Shown piece after piece: positions 58,197 through 64,000 of a DNA stretch of 64,000 nucleotides. Within the stretch, counting starts at the first letter, position 1; each line of letters begins with the position of its first letter. The notes under the pieces were generated by a model. The model did not search any database, was not told the DNA's origin, and saw nothing but the letters and a program-made list of their open reading frames with translations. The position numbers were made by a program, and so were the translations under genes. The DNA comes from CBDCBA01 sp965214125 (GTDB lineage: Bacteria; Planctomycetota; Phycisphaerae; Tepidisphaerales; Tepidisphaeraceae), in assembly GCA_965214125.1 (NCBI GenBank), contig CBDCBA010000009.1:1-64000 (forward strand), given 5' to 3'.

Positions 58197-60062
58197 ATGT
58201 CGGACCCGTACGAGCCCGAGCCCGTTCCGCGACCCACCGACGATCCGGCGCAGCCGACGCGACAGCCGACGGTGGTCGCCAAGCCCAAGAACGAGAGCCC
58301 CAAGACGATTATCGAGCAGGTCATCGTCGCGCTCGCGCTCGCGTTCATCTTTCGCGGGTTCGTGGTCGAGGCCTTCGTGATCCCGACCGGCAGCATGGCG
58401 ACGACGCTGCTCGGGGCGCACATGCGCTTCGACTGCCCCGACTGCGGCTGGAAGTTCACCGCCAACTACGACACGGGCGGCGGCGCGACGGGCGTGCCGA
58501 GCAAGGCCGTTGTGCCGATCGGCGGCCAACTCGTGCCGCGGCTTTACAACATTCGCTGCCCCAACTGTGCCTATCGCCTGCCGCCGGTCGACGGGCCGGG
58601 CGATAAGGACGCGGTCGCGCCAACGGTCTACCACGGCGACCGCATTCTCGTGCTCAAGCCGCTCTACCTGCTCCAGTCGCCGGATCGGTGGGACGTGGTG
58701 GTGTTCAAGAACGTCAACCGCGAGGCGAGCGGCTACGGCAATTTCAACCGCCTCGACCCCGACAGCACCGAAGCGTTTCAGGAGAGTTACATCAAGCGGC
58801 TGATCGGCCTGCCGGGCGAGACGCTCGTGCTCGCCGGCGGCGATGTCTACGTGGCCGCCGACGCCGCGAACAAGGCGACCGGTGAGCTCACGCCGGACGA
58901 CTTCCAGATCGCTCGCAAGGGAGACGCCGCCCAATCGGCGCTGTGGCGCGTCGTCTACGACGACGACCATCGCCCGCAGGGTCTCGCACGCAACGTGGTC
59001 TTCGAGGGCAGGTCGTACGACGACAACGCCTTCGCCCTGCCGTGGCAGGCCGCCGGCGGGGCAAGTGTTGTGGAGCCGGGCGACGGCGGCGGATTCGCGT
59101 TCGGACCGACCGGCGGCACGCTGACCTTCGACCCCGACGCCAACGCGCGCACCTTCGCCCTCACCGACTATCTCGGCTACGACCAGACCGCCCGCGACCA
59201 GCAGTTCCGCTCGCGCTCGCTTCAGGACCGCACGTTCGGCCTGCGCGGCGAGTTCCCCGGACGGCTATCGAACCGCGACCGCAACGGCGTCTGGCTGCTC
59301 CGCGCCAGCGACCTGCGGCTGCGCTTTGCCTACGAGCGCGGCGACGGCGACGCCAACACCCCGCTTGTGGCCACGCTCTCGAAGCGCGACCAGACGTTTA
59401 CCCTCGAGCTTCGCCCGGACTCCGCCACGCTCGTCCGGCGTTCCGACGACGGGGCCGAGGAGGTGCTGGCCGACGTCCAGCGCGAGGGCTTGCTCGACGG
59501 CGTCCGGCTCGTCGAGTTCGCCAACGCCGACTACCGCGTCTCGCTCCGCATCGACGGCGACCTCGTGCTGGAGACGACCCCGGAGCAGTACGCCCCCGAT
59601 CTGGCGGCCATCATCGAGGAGGAGCTCAGCGGCGAGGTCGAGGCCGAGCCGGAGATTTCCCTTGCGGCTGACGGCCACGCCGCGACGATCTCGCACCTCT
59701 CGCTTTGGCGTGACGTGGTCTACACCGCCCGCGTGCAGGACCAGCGCCTCGGCACCAACACGTTCTGGCCTTACGCGAGCCCGGATCGCTTCCCCTCGAA
59801 CGTGATTCGCCTGGGGGACGAGCCGGGCGAGGAGGAGTATTTCGTGCTGGGCGACAACCCGTTCCTCAGCGGCGACGCCCGCACGTGGCGCGACCCGGTG
59901 TCGCTGCGGTACGAAGGAATCGACGTGGCCGAGGGCGGGCGTGTGCCGGCGCGGTTTCTGGTGGGCAAGGCGTTTTTCGTGTACTGGCCCGGCGGGTTCC
60001 GGCCAGCGGAGTGGCTGCCCAAGATCGTGCCCAACTTCGGCGAGATGCGCTTCATCCGCTGA
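58197..60062 (+). CDS. lepB: Signal peptidase I with zinc ribbon and very large insertion
   Basis: Cleaves signal peptides of exported proteins at the inner membrane. 621 residues, about twice a typical LepB. One transmembrane helix (IIEQVIVALALAFIFRGFVV), catalytic Ser66 in VIPTGSMATTLLG, catalytic Lys200 in ESYIKRLIGLPGETL, and the late box VLGDNPFLSGDARTW (about 546-563). Two CxxC pairs (Cys80/83 in CPDC and Cys121/124 in CPNC) form a zinc ribbon between Ser and Lys. About 330 residues between Lys and the late box form a beta-rich insertion (lectin/LamG-like in look). Domain function unknown. Confidence 0.93.
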   Translation: MSDPYEPEPVPRPTDDPAQPTRQPTVVAKPKNESPKTIIEQVIVALALAFIFRGFVVEAFVIPTGSMATTLLGAHMRFDCPDCGWKFTANYDTGGGATGVPSKAVVPIGGQLVPRLYNIRCPNCAYRLPPVDGPGDKDAVAPTVYHGDRILVLKPLYLLQSPDRWDVVVFKNVNREASGYGNFNRLDPDSTEAFQESYIKRLIGLPGETLVLAGGDVYVAADAANKATGELTPDDFQIARKGDAAQSALWRVVYDDDHRPQGLARNVVFEGRSYDDNAFALPWQAAGGASVVEPGDGGGFAFGPTGGTLTFDPDANARTFALTDYLGYDQTARDQQFRSRSLQDRTFGLRGEFPGRLSNRDRNGVWLLRASDLRLRFAYERGDGDANTPLVATLSKRDQTFTLELRPDSATLVRRSDDGAEEVLADVQREGLLDGVRLVEFANADYRVSLRIDGDLVLETTPEQYAPDLAAIIEEELSGEVEAEPEISLAADGHAATISHLSLWRDVVYTARVQDQRLGTNTFWPYASPDRFPSNVIRLGDEPGEEEYFVLGDNPFLSGDARTWRDPVSLRYEGIDVAEGGRVPARFLVGKAFFVYWPGGFRPAEWLPKIVPNFGEMRFIR

Positions 60063-60223
60063 ACGCCCCCGTGGCCCGCAGGATTCGCAGGTGCTTGCAG
60101 GCGGCGTGATCGTTATGATCGGCGCCGTACCCGCGGCAGCCGCTGCCGTGGCCCGCAGTTCGTCCGGCCGTCTCGGCGGCGGATGACGTCTCAACTTGCC
60201 ACCAAACAGCCGGAGTCACTCGG

Positions 60224-62716
60224 ATGCCCAACCCCCTCGCCCGCCGTCAGCCCCAGGTCCAGCGCGTCCTCGGCGACGCCTGCCGCCACGTTCGCCTGAC
60301 GATCGACGCCCTTGAGCCGCGCCGCCTGCTGGCCGCCCCGGAGATCGACGCGCTGCCCTTCGTGGTCGACGCGCCCGAGGAGAACGCCCTGTTCCTCCCG
60401 GTCAACACCAGCGACGCCGACGGCGACGCCGTCACCCTCACCGCCACCACCGACGGCGACGCCGACGTGCAGTTCCTCGACGGCGACCGCTTCCTCGAGG
60501 TCGAGGTCGACGACTTTGGCACGATGCTGTTCCAGCTCTTCGACGACATCGCCCCCAACACCGTCCGCAGCATCACGGCCCTGGCCGATACCGGCTTCTA
60601 CGACGGGCTCGAGATCACGCGCGTCTCGACCGACAACAGCGTCTTCCAGTTCGGCAGCCCCTTCAACGACGGCACGAACGCTCAGCCCGGTCCCGACGGC
60701 CTGCTCGGCACCGACGACGATGTCCGCAGCCCCGAGTTCGAGCTCACCGACGAGTTCGACACGAACGCCCTCTTCACCGGCGACGGCCAGCTCGCCCTGG
60801 CCAACCGCGGCAAGGACACCGCCAGCAGCCAGCTCTTCGTCACCAACGGCTCGCCCCGCGCCTTCGACCTCGACTTCACCATCATCGGGCAACTCGTTCG
60901 CGGCTTTGCCGTCAAGAACGACATCGCCGACGAGCCCGTGAGCGGCCCCAATCCCGGCGACGGCCCGCCGCAGGACACGATCACGATCAACTCGATCCGC
61001 TCGATCAGCAACATCACCGACGGCGTGCTGCGGATCATCACGGATGCCGGCACCGCCGGGACCGACATCGACGTCACGATCACCGCCACCGACTCCGACG
61101 GCGAAACCGACACCGAGACGATCACGATTTCGAGCGTCGCCGACACCGTCGACACGCCGCCGATCCTGCTGGACTTCGACGACACCCTCGTCACCGACGC
61201 CGGCGAGGAGATCACGTTCCCCGTTCCCGCCACCGACCTGGAGGGCGACGCCCTGACCTTTGACGCGGCCATCGTCGCGCCCGACGGAGTCACCGAGGAC
61301 TCGATCGGCACCGTCGCGGTGGATCAAGCCGCCCAGACCGTCACGTTCACGCCCGCCGACGGCTTCGAGGGCCAAGCCGAACTTGTCGTGGGCGTGCGGC
61401 AGACTAATGGCGCCTCGCGCGGCGGCGCAAGCAATCCCTTCGACCTGCAAACCGTCTTCATCGGCGTCGGCGACGAAGCGATCAGCGCGAGCGGCCGCGA
61501 GTTCGACGCCTTCCGTCAGGGCGATGGCCGCCAGTACACCGTCGCCAGCTTCACCGATGCCGACGACGACGGCGAGGCCGGCGACTTCACCGCCCAGATC
61601 AACTGGGGCGACGGCACCGTGACCGACGGCACCATCGTCGCCAACGACGACGGCGGCTTCGACGTGCTCGGCAGCCACGACTACGACCTGCTCTCGAGGG
61701 ATGTCGCCGTCGACGTGACCATCATCGGCGACATGGGCGCCCGCGCGACCGCGTTCAGCACGGTCAACGTCGTTGATGCCGCCTTCTCCGACGGTGTCCT
61801 GACCATCTCCGGCACCGCCGGCGACGACACGATCTCCATCGACGACGACGGCGAGGGCAACATTACCGTCACCGTCAACGGCGAGGAATCCGACTTCACC
61901 GAAAACCCGATCACGAGCGTCGAGGTCATCGGCGGGATCGGTGATGACACGATCGACGCCTCCAGCGCCACCGTTCCTGTCGTACTCCGCGGCGGCGTGG
62001 GCGAGGATAGCCTGTTCGGCGGGTTTGCCGATGACACGTTGTTCGGCGGCGACGGCAACGACGCCCTCGACGGCGGCGCCGGCAACGACAGCCTGCTCGG
62101 CGAGGACGGCGACGACTACCTCCTCGGCGACAACCTGCTCGAGGATGGCGAGGATCTGGATGACATTTCTGACATCTACGACTCCGACGACATCGCCGAC
62201 AGCTTCTTCGACCGCGACACGCTTGAGGGCGGCAACGGCAACGACACCCTTACCGGCGGCCTCGACGGCAACCTCCTGCGCGGCGGGCCGGGCAATGATC
62301 TGCTCAACGGATCGGGCTCCCGCGACACGCTGGACGGCGGCGAAGGCGACGACACGCTCCGCGGCTACGGCAACGCCGACAGCCTCGACGGCGGCGACGG
62401 CAACGACCGGCTCGAGGGTGATGCCCTTGACGGCCCACGCGGCGGCGACTTCGTCAACGTCGATGACGGCGACACCCTCAACGGCGGCGACGGCGACGAC
62501 GTGCTCCTGGGACGCTTCGACAACGACCAGATCTTCGGCAACGCCGGCAACGACCGCCTCTTCGGTGACGACGGCGACGACCAACTCTTCGGCGGCGACG
62601 ACGAGGACGACCTCTTCGGCGGCGACGGCGACGACACCCTCGCCGGCGAGGCCGGAGACGACACGCTCACCGGCGGCGAGGGCGACGACCGCGACGGCAG
62701 CGGCAACGCGATCTAA
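60224..62716 (+). CDS. LEPR-XLL secreted protein: cyclophilin domain, cadherin/PKD-like region, RTX calcium-binding repeats
   Basis: 830 residues, very acidic. N-terminus has the planctomycetal export-type motif LTIDALEPRRLLAA (residues 26-38). Residues about 80-240 are a peptidyl-prolyl isomerase of the cyclophilin type (FGTMLFQLFDDIAPNTVRSI, FYDGLEITRV, FQFGSP, GQLALANRGKDTASSQLFVT, DLDFTIIGQL). Beta-sandwich repeats with DSDGETDTETITISS and INWGDGTVTDG follow, then from about 575 RTX nonapeptides (GGxGxDxLx, e.g. GGDGNDALDGGAGNDSLLGE). Adhesive or matrix role is inference. GGAG lies 8 nt before the ATG. Confidence 0.88.
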   Translation: MPNPLARRQPQVQRVLGDACRHVRLTIDALEPRRLLAAPEIDALPFVVDAPEENALFLPVNTSDADGDAVTLTATTDGDADVQFLDGDRFLEVEVDDFGTMLFQLFDDIAPNTVRSITALADTGFYDGLEITRVSTDNSVFQFGSPFNDGTNAQPGPDGLLGTDDDVRSPEFELTDEFDTNALFTGDGQLALANRGKDTASSQLFVTNGSPRAFDLDFTIIGQLVRGFAVKNDIADEPVSGPNPGDGPPQDTITINSIRSISNITDGVLRIITDAGTAGTDIDVTITATDSDGETDTETITISSVADTVDTPPILLDFDDTLVTDAGEEITFPVPATDLEGDALTFDAAIVAPDGVTEDSIGTVAVDQAAQTVTFTPADGFEGQAELVVGVRQTNGASRGGASNPFDLQTVFIGVGDEAISASGREFDAFRQGDGRQYTVASFTDADDDGEAGDFTAQINWGDGTVTDGTIVANDDGGFDVLGSHDYDLLSRDVAVDVTIIGDMGARATAFSTVNVVDAAFSDGVLTISGTAGDDTISIDDDGEGNITVTVNGEESDFTENPITSVEVIGGIGDDTIDASSATVPVVLRGGVGEDSLFGGFADDTLFGGDGNDALDGGAGNDSLLGEDGDDYLLGDNLLEDGEDLDDISDIYDSDDIADSFFDRDTLEGGNGNDTLTGGLDGNLLRGGPGNDLLNGSGSRDTLDGGEGDDTLRGYGNADSLDGGDGNDRLEGDALDGPRGGDFVNVDDGDTLNGGDGDDVLLGRFDNDQIFGNAGNDRLFGDDGDDQLFGGDDEDDLFGGDGDDTLAGEAGDDTLTGGEGDDRDGSGNAI

Positions 62717-62741
62717 CCCGCCCATCCAAACCTGCACCCTC

Positions 62742-62773
62742 GCCCGGCGAGCCGCCCCCGCGGCTCGCCGGGC
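62742..62773 (+). terminator. Terminator-like hairpin after the RTX gene
   Basis: Perfect 14-bp stem GCCCGGCGAGCCGC / GCGGCTCGCCGGGC with loop CCCC; followed by ATTGCGTTG, a weak U-run. Confidence 0.7.
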
Positions 62774-62880
62774 ATTGCGTTGTGCTGTCGGCCTCTGCCG
62801 TGCCGCGTTGCACGAGCCGGCGGAATCTCCGATAATCGAGCACACAAGGGTCCGCTGTATTCTCGCCGGAGGGTGATTTG

Positions 62881-64000
62881 GTGAATCGGAAACGTGTTCT
62901 GCTGGTGTTCGTGGTTGGCCTGCTTCTTGTCCGGGTGGGCGATGCTCCCGCGGCGCCGGGCACGGCGCCTTCGACGCGGCCTGCAACATCGCCCGCTGAG
63001 CAGGCGGGGCCGCACCCGGACGAGCGGCAACAGCGGTACTACGCCGCCCTGTGGACGCCCGCGCCCAACGGCGGCGAGCGATCGCCGGAGATGTCGGCCC
63101 TCATCGGCGACCTCGCGCGGTACGCGGCGGCGTTCGACTGGGCGGGCTACCCAATCTGGTACGAGGTCCGCAGTGCTTCCAGCATGATCGACGCCATCGG
63201 CGAACACCGGACCGCCGGCGAGGCCGACGCGTTGCTCGACGCGTGGGAGCCGATTCTCACGGAGCAGACGAGGGCGCGCTTCGACGAGTCGATGCGCCGC
63301 GCCGATGCTCTGCCGGCCGCGGGCTACGGCCCCGAGGCCACGCTGGCGTTGCGCCACGCGTTGACCGCCATTGCTGCCCGAAACAACGTCTTGGAACCGG
63401 AGGAGTTCGCCGCCGCCGTCGAGGTATGGCGCGAGGGGTTCGGCCGGCTGATGAAGGAGCCCGACCGCCGCGAGGTCGACGACCGCGGTCTGTTCCGCAT
63501 GGCGGAGTTGCGGCTCGATGATCAGACAGACCCCGATCCGGCCTGGGCGCGGGATCTACCCGAAGCGGCGGCCGATTCGTGGATCGGCCGGGTGGCACTC
63601 GGCCACAGCTTGATCGAGGCGGCGTACGCGATCCGCGGGACCAAGTTCGCCAGCGAGGTTCGGCCGGCACAGTGGCGGCTGTTCCAGCAGCGGCTGGCGC
63701 TGGCCGAACCGCTCCTGCGGGCCGCCCACGCGGAGCGGCCCGATCGGCCGGAGGCGGCGTTCCTGATGATGCGTATCACGCAGGGGCCGTTGGGCGACGT
63801 CTGGCTTCGAAAAGCGTTTGAAGCCGACCCCGGCGATTCGCGCGCGTTCATGGGCCAGTTGAACTACACGCTGCCGCGTTGGGGCGGGTCGCCCGAAGAG
63901 ATGTTCGCGGTCCTCGAGCTTGCGGTGCAGGCGCCGGCCGACTCACCGGTGCCCGACCTGCTGCGCTACCAGTTGGCGAACATCGTGGACGCGGGCGGCG
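62881..64000 (+). CDS. Secreted helical-repeat protein, DUF4034-like (3' end outside window)
   Basis: Open without stop from GTG 62881 to the window end, 373 codons. GGAGGG 7 nt before the GTG is a strong ribosome site. N-terminal signal peptide VLLVFVVGLLLVRVGDAPAA, then a Pro/Thr/Ala linker and a helical domain with ARYAAAFDWAGYPIWYEVRS, SLIEAAYAIRGTKFASEVRP-QWRLFQQRLALAEPLL, and a TPR-like RAAHAERPDRPEAAFLMMRI. The (AY/W)AIRG..F...V...QW.LF..RL..A...L pattern is that of DUF4034 proteins; function unknown. Confidence 0.8.
   Translation, partial: MNRKRVLLVFVVGLLLVRVGDAPAAPGTAPSTRPATSPAEQAGPHPDERQQRYYAALWTPAPNGGERSPEMSALIGDLARYAAAFDWAGYPIWYEVRSASSMIDAIGEHRTAGEADALLDAWEPILTEQTRARFDESMRRADALPAAGYGPEATLALRHALTAIAARNNVLEPEEFAAAVEVWREGFGRLMKEPDRREVDDRGLFRMAELRLDDQTDPDPAWARDLPEAAADSWIGRVALGHSLIEAAYAIRGTKFASEVRPAQWRLFQQRLALAEPLLRAAHAERPDRPEAAFLMMRITQGPLGDVWLRKAFEADPGDSRAFMGQLNYTLPRWGGSPEEMFAVLELAVQAPADSPVPDLLRYQLANIVDAGG

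Noticed and set aside
60191..62989. 932-codon minus-strand open frame opposite the RTX gene
   Set aside because: Antisense of Asp/Gly-rich repeats gives VAVVA-type sequence; the plus strand has LEPR-XLL, cyclophilin and RTX motifs.
62713..63357. 214-codon minus-strand open frame at the window end
   Set aside because: The plus strand is open from GTG 62881 to the end with a Shine-Dalgarno, signal peptide and DUF4034-like pattern; the minus frame is Arg-rich shadow.

Overview
The window is G+C-rich DNA (roughly two thirds G+C by eye), gene-dense on both strands, and most likely from a planctomycete, probably of the Phycisphaerae type. Pointers to this are a fused aroD-aroE gene, type III glutamine synthetase, a secreted protein with the planctomycetal LEPR-XLL N-terminus, a signal peptidase I carrying a zinc ribbon and a very large insertion, and aminoacyl-tRNA synthetases with lineage-type insertions. 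No rRNA, CRISPR array, phage or transposase gene was seen. One tRNA gene, tRNA-Leu(CAA), is present. LAYOUT. 1-6.7 kb: end of dapA overlapping a bifunctional aroDE; a thrS-glycosyltransferase pair on the minus strand; an APH-type kinase. 6.7-12.3 kb: polX and dnaE, divergent. 12.4-21.4 kb: glnN and truB (minus), kbl, Uma2 and ankyrin genes (plus), tRNA-Leu, an asparaginase/gamma-glutamyltransferase operon (minus) and a DUF2383 protein. 21.5-30.5 kb: hflX, coxC, a histidine kinase/receiver/receiver-GGDEF signalling operon, a lipid kinase, lemA with a membrane partner, and serS. 30.5-37.2 kb: a small conserved protein, a PhyH dioxygenase, a membrane-anchored SDR, then a XylR-type regulator with a near-perfect operator in its own promoter, followed by a secreted DUF5060-type glycoside hydrolase. 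37.2-41.8 kb: a PTPS/QueD-family gene with an unusual active-site motif, flgM, a degenerate flavoprotein, hisD and a GT-B-like protein. 42.1-48.3 kb: a PilM gene followed by two large membrane-anchored proteins; all three carry Gly-Tyr-Pro-Gly-rich tracts and form what looks like a lineage-specific pilus-type or envelope apparatus. 48.4-56.2 kb: sdhB, smpB, an unknown gene, a TPR-AAA ATPase, a TPR membrane protein, an epimerase and gltX. 56.4-64 kb: an AT-richer orphan gene between palindromes, pssA, lepB, a cyclophilin/RTX LEPR-XLL protein, and a truncated secreted DUF4034-like protein. TWO WINDOW-WIDE SIGNALS stand out. First, most genes that begin a transcription unit have a TANNNT hexamer ending 5-9 nt (most often 6) before the start codon, as expected for leaderless mRNAs; this also supports several GTG and TTG starts. 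Genes with a good Shine-Dalgarno are the exception, notably the PilM operon and flgM. Second, intergenic regions hold several unrelated families of nested palindromes, where each arm of a large inverted repeat is itself a small hairpin, plus a 169-bp MITE-like element with terminal inverted repeats abutting the smpB promoter.
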